Shown here: in pieces, positions 31,450-44,642 of the stretch
Layout: each line of letters starts with the position of its first letter
How positions within the stretch are numbered: the first letter of the stretch is position 1
NCBI GenBank assembly: GCA_034401795.1
Contig: CM067370.1
Coordinates: 64,546,809 to 64,610,808, forward strand
Source of the DNA: Chaetoderma sp. LZ-2023a
Taxonomy: Eukaryota > Mollusca > Caudofoveata > Chaetodermatida > Chaetodermatidae
Direction: 5' to 3'
Length of the DNA: 64,000 nt
Position numbers and translations under genes: made by a program
Notes under the pieces: model-generated
Seen by the model: the letters and a program-made list of their open reading frames with translations, nothing else
Database searches by the model: none
Told to the model about the DNA's origin: nothing

Positions 31450-32455
31450 CTCGTAAGATTATGCCATTGGCGCATTTCTATCTCAGGTCACAGAGGATGG
31501 AATGGAGTAGGTGTTGAGTTACGGTTCATGTACTTTGAATAAAACAGAAAAATGATACGTGACCACGAAGCGAGAATTACCGTAATAATCCGGAGGGCCA
31601 GGTAGCGAGATGGCAGGAATCCCTGCAGGCCTACAACTTTAACGTTGTTTACTGTCCCGGCAAACTGCATGGTAATGCCGACGCCCTCAGCAGAATAGCG
31701 CAAGGAGATGAACATGAAGAGACCACAACCATGACACAATCTACACAGCCATCTCTGGAGTTCCTCGAATTGCGGTGTACAGAGTGGAATCCGGAGAAAA
31801 ACACACATGAACAAGCAACAGACGTGCAGACACGAAACATATACGCATGGATCCAGGAGGGGGTACGTCCTCCCAAGAATAAGTAACGCCGTTATCCACC
31901 ACGGCTACATATTATTACCAGAGGTTTGATGAATGCCATCTCAACAACAACGTTCTCTACATCAATAACCGTCTGGTAAGCCCGGAAAGTTATCGTAATA
32001 TTATACTACAGCAACTACATGATAAAACCAGGCATCTGGCCGTGGAAAGGACCGTTACCCATATCAAACAGAGATTCCACTGGATCGGGATTCGCGATAG
32101 TGTAAAGGCATGGGTTACCAAATGTATCCCGTGCCAAAACACGCTGTTGGCCAGCATCACTACGCACCTCTGCAAATTAAGATAGTTGGTGCATCATGGG
32201 AGCGAGTGGCTATTGATGTGCTCAGACCCTTGAAGTACATCCTCGTATTACAAAATTACTTTACGAAGTGGGTAGACGCATTTGCTTTTCCAGACCAGTG
32301 TATCCAGTGTAGCAGAGGTTCTGACTGGCAATGTATTCTGCTGTTTTGTTATGCCATATGAACTACACTCCAATCAACGAAGTAATTTTGAGAGCCAGCT
32401 CATATCAGAGCTCTGCAAATTGTTTCACATCGTCAAAACGAGGACTACACCATGA
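31450..32455 (+). pseudogene. RNase H end and N-terminal integrase of copy B
   Basis: 31455-31700 aligns with A 8185-8515 with an internal gap (RNase H end). 31700-32455 aligns with A 8515-9275: the HHCC region, the AIDVL-type first Asp (near 32212) and the SNQRSNFE form of the second site (near 32372). As in A the second Asp reads Asn. Many stops and frameshifts; the frames 32110-32361 and 32331-32531 are pieces of it. It is cut at about 32455 by the inserted block. Confidence 0.75.
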
Positions 32456-33318
32456 CCAGAGATGGATAGACTCCTCGAAGGGTGGAGGTAACAGGTGGCA
32501 GTGGGCCCGCGAGGATCCGGAGGCACGTTAAATCATATATATAGTGCAGAGGAGATACTAAAGGCCTCCGTGCATTAACATCCTACTGTGGTATCGTCTA
32601 GTCTGCGTATGTTCGGGCTACCGAGATTTTTGGTTCATCCTGTCTTGGTAAGTGGACATGCGTGGTACGTGGATGACAGTCCACACCCAGGGCTAGACTC
32701 TGCAGATTCTTTTCGGATTTTTATGATCTGCTAGAGGGGCCCTGCAGGCAAGGCCGGGGAAAACGGTCAAAGTTCGTATTCTGTTGGCCGATAGATACGG
32801 ATCAGACCATATGTTGCCCCTGAGCGTGAGCCCAGATGGTGATCACTATCGACTGGGTCGCCGGCCGGTTGTCTTAATCATGTCAGTTCATCAACCTGTT
32901 TCTGGTTATGAGTGGTCAAGATGGCTCAATGTACAGTCAGGCCATGGTAAGCTAACGTATTGCGAGCCATGCCTTCCGTGATCAGAGGTCATGAAAAGTG
33001 ATTCTTTGGGAAGCGGGAGGGTATATGCGTGAGAGGGGCATCACATGAGGGATCACGGACTTTGTTTCTCAATCATGTTTCTATGAGCATGGTTCTCGAT
33101 CGCATGTTAGACTGCTAGCAGCCCCATGGGCATGTCCTCAATCATGTTTCTTATGGGCATGGTCCTTAATCTCATATGCATATACGGGAAAGGCACCTAG
33201 CCTAGGCTACGTTCCTGCACAAGTACTGGGCGAGGTCACGTGTCGAAGACAGACCCTGCCGGGAAAGGCCAAAAGGTGTATAGTATTAGGTAGCTACCAT
33301 CCTTAATACTATTTAGCG
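32456..33318 (+). mobile_element. 0.85-kb inserted block in B's integrase
   Basis: Homologous to A 11387-12408 (shared phrases CTCCTCGAAGGGT, GTGGTACGTGGATGACAG, GATACGGATCAGACCAT). It splits integrase between the second and third catalytic residues. One frame (about 32740-32981) is open for about 75 codons and includes ILLADRYGSDH, VSPDGDHY and EWSRWLNVQSGHG; it may be coding or may be chance. The right edge carries a hairpin TAGTATTA (33281-33288)/TAATACTA (33304-33311). Confidence 0.6.
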
Positions 33319-33938
33319 ATCAGCCACGCAGCGACGGAATGGTTGAATGCTTTAAACGTATGCTAGCAGAAATGTTGATGAAGGAAACACGCCTTGATTA
33401 TAGAGTTTGGGATTTAAGACTCCCATATGTACTCATAGCTTACCGCACTTCAGTATATTCCAGCACGGGCTACACCCCTGCTCGGTTAATGTTAGGCTGT
33501 AAATTAGCCTGACCCCTGGATCTGGCTATGCCTCGGATACCAGGAGAGAAAAATTCACAATCTCTCCATGTTGAACCTTTGCGGCAGCGGATAGAACATT
33601 GAACAGTGCGAGCATCATTATCCACTGCACACCGGCGGCAAATGACATGGCACGACCGGAGAGTGCATGGAAATCTGTATGAAGCAGGAAGGATGGTACG
33701 GGTACACGATTCACGATGATCTGCAAACGTGGCAAGTAAACTGAGTTACCAGTGGAAAGGCCCCTATGTGGTAGTAGGTAAGACGTCTGACGTGACCTAC
33801 CGTATCCGTGCTTCAGAGGGTCTGACCTCAGTCATCCACTTCGATCGGCTTAAACCGTGTGTCAGTGATGACGCAGCACCAGAGCTCAGGCTGGACGTTT
33901 CTCATGACACCGGCACCCAGACAGAAATTTCTATGTAA
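33319..33938 (+). pseudogene. C-terminal integrase of copy B with GPY/F module
   Basis: It resumes at the PRSDGMVE-type motif holding the catalytic Glu (about 33325-33350), continues through the core end, and then the GPY/F module in the open frame 33729-33938 (YQWKGPYVVVG ... IHFDRLKPC). The module is better preserved than in A, where TGA replaces the Arg in this last phrase. Ends with TGTQTEISM as in A. Confidence 0.75.
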
Positions 33939-34155
33939 AGCAGTATTCCGATGATTGGTGCAGAGCACCACGGTGCCAGTTCAACCCGTCTTCTACCAAG
34001 CCAGAACATGGGTGAACAAGCAGCTAATGCTGAGGACGATGACAAGATACGTACTCGCCCTCTCCATCCTCAGCACGGGTCTACTCGATCTGGGAAGCCA
34101 TATCTGAAGAGCTTCTGCGGCAGCTGAGGCTGACCCAAGCCATGCTTTCTGTGGG

Positions 34156-34551
34156 GTGGAACATATGATGAATAGCATGGAAATGAAGAGGCTGGATGAA
34201 GTCTTGGCGTGTCTAGAATCACAAAACCGCACAACTTGGTGTACCCGACAACGCCCCAAAATCGCTGGACCACTCTCCAACCAAGCGGATCCCTTATCCA
34301 ATACCGCACCAACCAACCCGCTCCAACTGGCGTCCCTTATCTATACACCAAGTTCGGACATCATCAACTCGGTCCATTTCACACTCCACTCGTCGTCTGT
34401 TGACTGTCAATCTTCAGATATGAGAGAGACTGCTGCTACAGAGGAAGTGGCATCCCGCACCGCACCAACCAACAATACCCCCGCCCCTCCGCGGTGGGCA
34501 GGGAAGCAGCCTGTTCAGCAGACTCTCGGCTCGAATTTTCCTGGTGTTTAA
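34156..34551 (+). CDS. Tail ORF of copy B (unknown function)
   Basis: A 131-codon open frame homologous to A 10180-10617. It keeps SMEMKRLDEVLACLE near the start, LQLASLIYTPSSDII in the middle, HFTLHSSSVDCQSSDMRE, and the end SNFPGV. No signal peptide, membrane segment or known domain. Remaining open in a copy whose integrase is full of stops is mildly suggestive of late selection or of chance in a Ser/Thr-rich frame. Confidence 0.4.
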   Translation: MEHMMNSMEMKRLDEVLACLESQNRTTWCTRQRPKIAGPLSNQADPLSNTAPTNPLQLASLIYTPSSDIINSVHFTLHSSSVDCQSSDMRETAATEEVASRTAPTNNTPAPPRWAGKQPVQQTLGSNFPGV

Positions 34552-34581
34552 AAACTACGACAAGGCATCAACCGTCGTGTA

Positions 34582-34944
34582 ATGGGAGATGACCACACAC
34601 ACCCCCGGCCGCCCCCCCCCCGTTCAAGGGCCACCCTCTCCATAAGGCCCACCATACTCCCCAGTGAGCAGTCAAGACATCACACAGCAGACAGAACGTC
34701 AATTACATACAGAGCACACTTGCCCTCATGGCTTGATACGTCAAGTCATCGTTGCGCGCACATCACACACATACTCGGTTATACTCAGCATAACGGAGAC
34801 ATACAACACAGACAACAACGTCACTTAGCAGCACCTAACGGTTTTAAACTAAACACCGTTAGAGACATAAATTTCCGTAACAGGTCCATTCGCACAAGAT
34901 ACGGGAGAAATAATATCTCCCGCTACCCCCACCTCCCGCAATAA
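34582..34944 (+). CDS. Short ORF beginning MGDD (copy B, doubtful)
   Basis: 120 codons; counterpart of A 10648-10905, with the same start and similar HTADRTSITYRAHL wording. No domain. The B frame runs 35 codons longer than A's, so the 3' end is not conserved. Confidence 0.25.
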   Translation: MGDDHTHPRPPPPRSRATLSIRPTILPSEQSRHHTADRTSITYRAHLPSWLDTSSHRCAHITHILGYTQHNGDIQHRQQRHLAAPNGFKLNTVRDINFRNRSIRTRYGRNNISRYPHLPQ

Positions 34945-36080
<1,136 letters not shown>

Positions 36081-36106
36081 TGACGTCACTAAATCGTATA
36101 AAAAGG
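36081..36106 (+). promoter_or_regulatory. Internal promoter of B: CRE plus TATA box
   Basis: A perfect TGACGTCA at 36081-36088, then 8 bases, then TATAAAAAGG at 36097-36106. Equivalent to A 13728-13751. The surrounding 250 bases are also alike in A and B. The zinc-finger ORF starts about 215 bases downstream. Confidence 0.65.
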
Positions 36107-36128
36107 GGAAGCACGCTCTGCAACTTCG

Positions 36129-36159
36129 TCTTCCCGTCAAAACTCGACACCAGGGAAGA
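36129..36159 (+). ncRNA. Conserved hairpin downstream of the internal TATA box (B)
   Basis: TCTTCCC (36129-36135) pairs with GGGAAGA (36153-36159) around a loop identical to that in A (13776-13806). Confidence 0.45.
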
Positions 36160-36321
36160 ACAAATAGCATCAGGCTTCTTTCGTGTCGAAGACTAAATTC
36201 TGCTGTATCCTTTATTATTATTATTTTCATTATTACATACTAGGCCTGGAAAGTTGAATGAATAGATAGTGTTTTAGGTTTTAATTAGGTACCCACAACA
36301 CAGGTACGATGCGGGGAGGAG

Positions 36322-36763
36322 ATGTCACTCCTTAAAGACTTAGCGTTGTCGAATTCATCTGAAGAATCAGTACCAGCCCTGAAGAGGTTCCCGTGCAGTT
36401 CATTATTGGCTAGCGGAGACCTGTGTACCCGAACTTTTATGCGAAATTTCGACCTCACCCTTCATATCAACAAGGACCATCTTCTCCAGACAGCCTTCTG
36501 TGTGACGTGTCAATATCTCTACAGAGCCACCCATTACGGAGTAACGCACGTGCTCCGTCATAGGCACTGCGTTTTTGGAAGTGACATTAGTTCCTGGTGA
36601 AGAAAGCGAAGATTGTGCCGTTCTAGCCATCCGGTTCGATTCTCAGTTACCAGTTAAAGTACTTCAGACCGAGAAAATGGCCGGCACAAAGAACACAACA
36701 TGCAGACATTCCGTTAGCCATCATCCTTGGCTGGTCACACTAGCAACTGTATCACCAACCTGA
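36322..36763 (+). pseudogene. Accessory zinc-finger ORF of copy B, one frameshift
   Basis: The frame from ATG 36322 gives C25-x9-C35-x12-H48-x4-H53, then C-x2-C with the ATHYGVT block and a His-rich end (LRHRHC), matching A's ORF residue for residue at the zinc ligands. At about 36570, in a run of five T, the frame shifts; the rest continues at 36575-36763 with VTLVPGEESE and EKMAGTKNTTC, the counterparts of VTLISGGESE and EKMGRTKNTT in A. So the ancestral protein was at least about 130 residues. Differences from A are scattered while zinc ligands are kept, which suggests the ORF was under selection before these copies died. Confidence 0.65.
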
Positions 36764-36978
36764 CATGATTTTCAACCATCAGTCATGACAGTTAGCACTA
36801 CGCCACAACCCGCTAACATGTCAACAGCGGTCGTGAAAGTGAGTAAGAAGCAGAAGTCATTCACAAAATAGCACCCGCAAGAATCGCTTCATTTACCAGC
36901 AGCACGACAGCGACAACCGCACCTGCACCCATCTCCGCAGAAGCATCCGCAACCGGCCGGCCGATAGCAGTAGTCATA

Positions 36979-37602
36979 ATGGCGCCCACAGAGATGGATA
37001 TACCTAGTTATCCACAGTCACCATCTCTGCCCGACCTGATCATAGACGATGAACCAAGCCGACCGGGGCCACCCACCATCAGCATCATGCCAACCCGCAT
37101 CATACAGCACTCACAGTCTAGTCACATCAACCCAGCAATCAGAAAGGGCACCACACCTGATCGTCCGTACGCATGGAAGAAGCGAATCGCACACACTCAA
37201 GTCATACAGCCCGTGCCAAATGTCACGACGAGTCGACTCCTGAAGTATACTAAAATGTGGAAATTGTCGTCACAGACCGCTGCAGCTCTGGCATCACTAC
37301 CTCAACCCGCAATACGGCTCACCACACTCGCCACCACCGCAACAGCGGCAACCATGCTGACCATCACTGCACCAGCCACGTCAAGCATCAATACGCCGGT
37401 CAGGACCACCACCATCACAGCCTCAAGAACAAGCATCAGTACACCCGCAGTAACTACCACGGACGGAGACATAGACACTATAAACACTGTGCCAAATATT
37501 CCCCCAATAATCACTTCAGACATTCCAGAAAGCACCATTAATAATGGAAATATTTCAGCAGTAGAAGTCCATCCGCCACGACCAACCACAACCAGTCATT
37601 GA
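36979..37602 (+). CDS. Thr/Pro-rich accessory ORF of copy B
   Basis: A 207-codon open frame, strongly biased to Thr, Ile, Pro, Ser and Ala. The first 75 residues align with A's 14567-14854 ORF (shared DLIID and PAI.K.T.PD phrases, then YA.KKRI.H.Q.I.PVP). The C-terminal 130 residues are a low-complexity Thr-rich tail that A has lost. There is no membrane segment. It may be the second half of the zinc-finger protein, since the sequence between (36764-36978) is also Thr/Pro-rich in broken frames. Function unknown; such tails can be activation domains or glycosylated stalks, but nothing decides. Confidence 0.5.
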   Translation: MAPTEMDIPSYPQSPSLPDLIIDDEPSRPGPPTISIMPTRIIQHSQSSHINPAIRKGTTPDRPYAWKKRIAHTQVIQPVPNVTTSRLLKYTKMWKLSSQTAAALASLPQPAIRLTTLATTATAATMLTITAPATSSINTPVRTTTITASRTSISTPAVTTTDGDIDTINTVPNIPPIITSDIPESTINNGNISAVEVHPPRPTTTSH

Positions 37603-38619
37603 ACCCAGACTCAATAGGGAAATTTTTTGGCAGAGGTGTGATCCTTCTTGCTCAAAGTTTACAGTAGAATATATCGGTGGTGCAACTCATGGAAACTTAC
37701 TTTTTATTATTTTTGAAATACTTTTCTTATTATTATATACATTAGATCAATTGAATCCGGTCCCAGGATGACTACGGTTATCCTACACAGCTGCGCAACA
37801 CGCTTGCCCAGATGTGTCTCACACAAAAATGAGCACTGCAGATTCTTGTGTTGTAAGAACGTCGTGTGCGGCGTAAAGTAAACAACACACCGCATTGCAA
37901 TAATGTGATAATCCCATCATGCAGTCTCAGCTATGCTGGGGCTGCCTGATAAACTAGCTTTTTAGCTTATTATTATATCTTATTTTTCTTATTATTTTTC
38001 TTCCTGTCTTGGGATGTCAGGACGGTTATGGGGTTAGCGAGAGCTACCCATGCGGATCCGCACTAACGGGCCACAAATATACACTTTTAATCAATGTATA
38101 TATGTGCGCATCCCTTTATTTACCCGGGATGCGCAAAGTAATTACATACTAAATTAATACCTAATAAGGGTATGTTACGTGGAAATTATATTATCATGTA
38201 TGTTTTATATTCTTATATTATATTATTATAAAACTTATTAATTATGGTACGTTGGCGCTTGGGTGTTCTCTGCGGAGATACTGATTATCCGCACCCAAAG
38301 CGAACACCCATGCGAGCTATTGTTTTACAAATCAGTGTCTGAAATAAATAAAGATTAATTAAGCATGCACCAACATATTTTAAAAAAAACAAAAAAAGAA
38401 AAGACCTGGAAAAATAATTCCAGGTAAAAAATTAAAACTAAAAGTATGCCTCCCCTCTCCTCTTCGGCACCGCTATGTGCTCTGTCTCTCATAGCACGCA
38501 TCTATTGCGTTGCTACTCCTCTCCGGCCACGCACCTACCCGAGAAGTCTATAATTCCTGCCTGGCGTGCGTCCATGCGTCGATCCGTGGTGCATGATCGT
38601 TTGCCACGGATGTCAAACT
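37603..38619 (+). other. Structured 3' non-coding region of B
   Basis: No gene. Between 38033 and 38314 lie three strong inverted repeats: GCGGATCCGC (38052-38061) inside GTTAG/CTAAC; TGCGCATCCC (38105-38114) with GGGATGCGCA (38126-38135); and GGGTGTTC (38261-38268) with GAACACCC (38302-38309), enclosing TGCGGA/TCCGCA. Confidence 0.6.
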
Positions 38620-38631
38620 AGGAGGGGGTGG
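38620..38631 (+). other. Polypurine tract of copy B
   Basis: AGGAGGGGGTGG lies immediately before the LTR's first TG. A purine run in this place primes plus-strand DNA synthesis in LTR retrotransposons, and it fixes the LTR start at 38632. Confidence 0.75.
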
Positions 38632-39053
38632 TGTAGTTCGGATCGACCGGTTAGGTACGGTCCATACCAGCTAAGCTGGGTATGTGCCGCCCGTTCTGGA
38701 TTCGTTCCCTGAACACGCCCCCCTGTGTAGAGCCATGAACGTGTATAGGCCTATGGGAGGGGAATTTCGTCATGAAAACAACTGAGTTCGTTAAAACGCC
38801 CTGATCGCTGCATTGACAGAGCATGTGTAGAATGTCCAAGACTGGGTAGAACCTTTAGTGTACCGAGCAGGTTCATTGTAATTCTTTATACTTGCTCGTT
38901 TCCGCCGAATCTCGTATGAATCAAGACCAATCAAGAATTCGACGGGCAGTTCAAATCTGTTAACTATTTCAAAATCGGTTAAGAAATGGCTGAGTTATCG
39001 CCGTTTTTCTCCTTCTAATTATGCTCAAAATATTTCCATAACGTTGTAGTCGC

Positions 39054-39210
<157 letters not shown>

Positions 39211-39365
39211 GCTAAATAATCAGTGACTTGTGTAACACGTGACTCACTACGTCATCTTCACATCTATATCTATCACGATATTTAGATAATCGTGTACACG
39301 TCACAGGATTACAGCGCGCTGCTTGGCTGGTTCATCAAATTCTGATTGGTTGAGGCAGCCAGTTA

Positions 39366-39388
39366 CGACGTCACCATGAGTATAAAAG
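39366..39388 (+). promoter_or_regulatory. LTR promoter of B: CRE-like site plus TATA box
   Basis: CGACGTCA (39366-39373), 7 bases, TATAAAAG (39381-39388). Same spacing as in A and C. Confidence 0.7.
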
Positions 39389-40888
39389 GGGATGATTTCT
39401 GAAGATCAAGAGCATCCTCGGCCAGCGGCCGAACAGACTGGATCTGCGTGCAGCTCCAACCAGGCAGGACAGTTATTAAGTATTTCATCTCTGTCTTAGC
39501 TGGCTTCTCTCCCGTAGGGTTGCAGCAGTTTTCCGACCCACCGCAACTTAAATTGTGTAAGCTCCCAGACAGTCGTTCGGGGGCATCTTTAGAACTTTAA
39601 ATAATATTGTTCACGTCTAATCAAGAACCAACAAGGAATAATGTATTACGGTGAGGCCTTCTATGGCCTAAAATGTGATTCTATAGATGTAGAGGTATCG
39701 ATGTTCTTTGGTGGATGACTCGCCGGATCTGCCTGCCACGCTGAAAGGTGGATATTCAACCACCGCACTGATGTCGTGTATGTTTATTTAAACTTTTTTT
39801 TCTTCTCAACTTTCATATTTACCGTCATTGACCGGCAACCTTTCTCATAGTAGTAATGTTATCGTAGAAATTACTGACCATTCGTTAGACATTCTTATAT
39901 TGTGATTACCACCCTGGGTTCGCACCGCTCCCATCCTGGATTAGCATGCAGGAATCCTGTCTGTGGGAATCTACATGCGGAAATTTTTCCAGCTTCCAGA
40001 GAATGTGTCGACTCACGTCGTCACACCAATGGTGACGTATTAATTTCAGTAACACGATAGACCGTCCTTAGGAATGGCTACCGACTATACGTAACATCTT
40101 TAATTATTCTGTTAATAACAACTTTAATGATAGTATCTCATCTTTGTAAACGGTCCCGATGACTAAAAGGCACCGTGGAGATCTTAGGACTGCTAGTTAT
40201 AATTTCTTTATCTGTTCATAGTTATTTTTATTTAATGTAAGGTGTTTTCACTAACCGCACTGCAATAGGTCTATCAACCTGTACCATTATTGTCATCCTA
40301 ATCAATTCACATTGTTATTACTTGTAAGTTTTGTATATGGCTAGTAGCCATTCGTTGATATGTTTTGTTTATTTGTAGAAAACTTAGGACCGCAGTGAAT
40401 GTAGAAAACACTAAACAGCAACATTTATATATGCATCACCTTCTCCCGCCAGCAACAATATTTCACTGAGGTCGCTGTCCGTGCTATAACTCTATTTAGC
40501 CCGGCATGCTACCGACTAAACCTCACTATTCAGCTCGATAGGATAGGTTTAATATGATTAGAGACAATTTCTTCATTAGGAGACAGATGGTGTACGCTTC
40601 TTTTCCGGTAGTTGCGATAATCTAGTACCGCACTCCGGCAAGGTTGTGTAAAATTGGCCAACATACTTATAGGGCCTCACATCTATAAAGTTATTGTCTC
40701 TCTTCATGTTCCACTAAGCTTAATTATTTGGCTCTCCCTATCCGCATTATGGACTGATCCGACTCGGGGAAGCTATTGGAAGTTTCCGAGCAGTGATGGC
40801 CAGGGTGCTGTGTCACACACACCTCCCGTGTATCTCCTGATACCTAGTAGTTAATTATCCTTGCCAATGTAGGAAGCACTGCGAATCA

Positions 40889-40890
<2 letters not shown>

Positions 40891-40953
<63 letters not shown>
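40891..40953 (+). repeat. (TTA)n microsatellite in the LTR of B
   Basis: About 20 TTA units at the site equivalent to 3123-3163 and 15343-15396. Confidence 0.9.
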
Positions 40954-41648
40954 TATCTTCATCTTTCTTAGGATAGATATCCCGCACCCCAGTGCATATT
41001 TAGGCGACTTGGATATAAACATAATGTTAGGTTAATAACTTAGCTCCATAGGATTTGTGACCGACGAGATATGTATCTCCACCGAATTCTGTACAAATGT
41101 CTGGGCAAGATGATGGAATCTGCCACGCCCTTGCGGGAATGACATTTATGGGGAATGTCCATCTCTCTAATCCTCACCGTAATGACAGTCCAGTTAGAAT
41201 AAATTTGCTTGTGTGAAAAGGAAGCCATCGTCCTGTGATGTTTTATGTGGTTACGGAGCAAGATGTCTGGACTCTCATCAAGCTCAGATATCTTGCAAAG
41301 TGACATGTACGCATACTGTCTTGAGCACTGATGCCTTGGGGTGTCTGCTCTCACCAGCAGCCATATCTAAAGCTAGGTAGGGTACCCACCATTTGCGGCC
41401 TAAAAAGGTTCTTGTCTTATTAAAACCTAAATGTTAGGTTAGGCATGGAAGATGGCCCGCATAAATACAAGCGGCACCTACCAATACAGTATCTTGAACC
41501 TACATAAGACGGTGACATGGGAATCCCTCGGGAATCGCTCGTCCAGTCTTCATGTAACACGCACTTTGGTTGAATATAAGGGTGGCCCTGGTCAATACTC
41601 TTTTCCCGCTTTAAGCGGTGGCAGCATTTTCCTGTAACAGAGGCCCAC

Positions 41649-41764
41649 GCGAGGCATTTGCATCTCACAAGGATCCAGTGACGGTGGCCCATGCGAGGCT
41701 ACTACTTCTCACCCACGAAACCAGCATCAGAAGTAATACCCACGCGAGGCACATAGCCTCTCGC
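41649..41764 (+). ncRNA. Stem-loop array in the LTR of B
   Basis: GCGAG 41649-41653 with CTCAC 41664-41668 (one mismatch), a second weaker one near 41689-41712, and GCGAG 41744-41748 with CTCGC 41760-41764 (perfect). The last replaces the A-T and T-G pairs of A's third stem with G-C and C-G. Confidence 0.5.
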
Positions 41765-42320
41765 CACGACAAAAGATATTTTTCTTTCCTTTTCAGCTTA
41801 GAGGTATAATACCTTATATTATGTAAATTAGTGATATCGTATGCGGGAACCTCCTTTACAGGGGTAATTCGGCGGACCTGCGAGTCTGTGTCGTACCTCC
41901 AGAAGTCCCACGTTTAGAAGTTTATCAGGCTGTCTCTATGTCTTGTGTTTTCGTATACTCATTGTTATCTAGCACACTTGATGGTCTGTTTAGGTAAACT
42001 AATTGTATATGCTTATTTAGGTTAGGTCACCATCAAATCTTGTAAGTCCATAGATCTCAAAATTGCTATGGACAGGCATACCGGTGACACCAACTCATAG
42101 GATGATACCATGGTGTTTAATGTCTGCGACGATGGTCGCATGGCCCCACCGGAATGATTGAGTTCCACGGGCCTTAGGAGCCAGTCTTTGTTCCCCGTAG
42201 GTCAGCATCACTCGGAATCAGTTACCCCGATACCGAGAGCTAGCCATTATCCACGTTCGTCGTGCAAGTGTGGCGCGGCGAACATCATGGAGCGACCCGA
42301 CATGACCCAGCGAGTTACCA

Positions 42321-43110
42321 ATGACAGACTGTGGTCATCTGGCTCTCTCAATACAAAATCTGTTATTACATGTGAATGAGGTGTTTATCTTTAGCTGTTT
42401 GGTATGTCTCTTCCAGAGGTTGGGGTGTCCTTGTGGCATGTACTCTTGATGGCTGCGATGTCTCGCTCCTCACCATATGACCAGTTTTCCTCATTCCGAT
42501 GTGGGGATTGCCTTCGGAAAATGTTGACTTGTTCTGATGTTGGTAGTGTTCTGTTGTAGGGAAGTCGGGGTGGTGTGTGATGCTGGCGTATAGTGCAGTG
42601 GGCACATCCAGTTTTCCAAGCTGGGGAATGCTGATTCTGTTGCTTTTTGGAAAAGTCGGGATGCAGTGGGTGATGAGCTCACCGCATTCGTGTGGTTGGG
42701 AATGTTGCGGAAAAAGGCGTCTAACTTTTTCTGTTACAAAAGTTGTGTGCATGCTGTTATACTGTTGGTGACGTACATAGATGGTGTCGACTATGCTGTT
42801 CGTTGTAATGGGGTGTAGAATGTCACTATTATACCTCCTATAACCGGATGTGTATGTAGTATTCGAGCATTGAACAATTGCCGTATCCAGCCTTGAAGGT
42901 AAGTGTGTTCATGGTGCTCCTGACTTTCTGTGTCTTGGTGTGATGTTCTGACCGCTCACGGGGGTGGGGGAACTTGATAGGGCAGTTTTGGGCAAGGGTG
43001 CCATTTGGATGCAGATGGACATCTCCCGTTACATGACGGTTTATCATAGTTTTTAAGTACCGAGAATATTCGAGCCAACAGTCTGCTGAACAGGCTGCTT
43101 CCCTGCCCAC
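42321..43110 (-). pseudogene. 3' interior of element C beyond the tail ORF
   Basis: Minus-strand frames 43110-42838 and 42752-42366 (128 codons) lie past C's tail ORF, where A and B have the MGDD ORF and non-coding sequence. The longer frame is rich in His, Pro and Thr and has no known domain. Similarity to A or B here is too weak for me to align by eye. It ends at the junction with B's LTR. Confidence 0.3.
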
Positions 43111-43127
43111 AACCAGCCGAGGTGCGG

Positions 43128-43470
43128 TTAGGGGGAGGAGGAGAGGACTGTGGTGTGGGATGCTCCCTCCTCTGAAACAGCAAACTCTCTCATATCTGAA
43201 GATTGACAGTCAACAGACGACGAGTGGAGTGTGAAAAGGATGGGACATGTCCGAACTCGGTGCAGAGATGAGGGACGCGAGTTTGAGTGGGGGTGGTGTC
43301 GCGAATGGAGAGGGCACAACTTGGAGTGGGGGTGGCCTCGCGATTTTGGGACTTGGAGGGGAAGTGCACCGAGTTGTGCGGTTTTCTTGTTGTTGAGAAC
43401 AGCGCAAGGCCTCATCTAACCTCTTCACTTCCATGCTATTTATTACATGTTCCATCCCCACAGGAGGCAT
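43128..43470 (-). pseudogene. Tail ORF of copy C, frameshifted
   Basis: Two overlapping frames carry SMEVKRLDEAL and LKLASLISAPSSDM (43470-43210) and then FTLHSSSVDCQSSDMRE (43415-43128). These are the conserved blocks of the tail ORF seen in A and B. One frameshift lies near 43220-43260. Confidence 0.6.
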
Positions 43471-44528
43471 ATCCCGGGACAGCCTCGGCCTCTGCTTGTG
43501 GTAACTCTATAACTGGGATAATAGCATGAAGTGGGTGGGAATGGGAAGAGGTCGGAGTAACAACTGTTCCATCCTTCCCGTCGGACAGCACAAACGAGAA
43601 AGTCTTCTGATACGACTTCCCAGATCGTGTAGACCTGCGAGTACGTGGCTCGTCATCGTCCTCAGCTTTAGTCATATGTTCACTGAACTCATGGCTTTGT
43701 AGGAGACGGGATGAACTGGCACCATTGCGCATGGGACTAACGTCGGGAATACGGGTTTCTGTAGAGACATATGTCTGGGTACCAGTGTTACGTGAAATGC
43801 CCAGCCCGAGCTATGGCACTGGGTCATCAAAAACATAAGATTTATGTCGATCAAAATGGATGACTGATGTCAAGCCATCTGAGGCACGGATCTGGTAGAT
43901 CACATTCGACCTCTTATCTACTACCACATAGGGGCATTTCCACTGGTAACTCACTTTACTTGGCAAGTTTGCAGAACGTCACGTATCATGAACCCAAACC
44001 ATTTTTCCTGCCTCATAGGGATCTCCATACACTCGCCGGTCATGCCATGTTTTCTGACGCCGGTGTGCAGTGGCTAGGGATTCTCTTACTAACTCATTGG
44101 CTTGTTCTATCCGCTGAGTTCTACGTAAAGAGATGGTGGATTTTTCTCTCCTGAAATTCTGGGCATGGCCAGATCCAAGGGTAAGGCTAATTCATGGCCT
44201 AACAATAACCGAGCCGGGGTATAACCCATGCTGGAATGTATCGAAGTGTGGTATGCCATGAGCACGTATGGGAGTCGTAAATCCCAATCATGAAATCAAA
44301 GTGTGTTTCCTTAGTCACCATCATCACAAGAGTTCTATTGAATCTCTCTACCGTCTCGTCGCCACACGGATGGTAGTGTGTGCTTCTTGTTTTGACTATG
44401 CGAAACAATTTGCAGAGCTCGGTAATCAGTCGGATCTCAAAATTACTTCCTTGGTCGGACTGCAAGTCATAGGCCATACCAAAGTGGCAGAACACATCGC
44501 TAGACAGGACCTCCGCTACTATGTTCAA
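43436..44528 (-). pseudogene. Integrase C-terminal half of copy C
   Basis: The frame 44528-44199 begins just before the second catalytic residue, here intact in LQSDQGSNFE, and includes GDETVERFNRTL with the catalytic Glu. The GPY/F region follows near 43960-43860 with stops, then the acidic tail in 43732-43436 (DDDEPRTRRSTRSGKS). Just upstream (about 44550) the end of RNase H joins directly to this part; in A the two are about 500 bases apart, so the HHCC module and first catalytic Asp are deleted. Confidence 0.75.
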
Positions 44529-44642
44529 CCTCGAGCTCGATTCTGCTCACGGCATCAGCGTTTGCATGCAGCTTGCCGGGTCTATGCACAACACTGGAGT
44601 TGAAGGCCTGCAGGGATTCCTGCCACCACGCTACCTGGCCCT

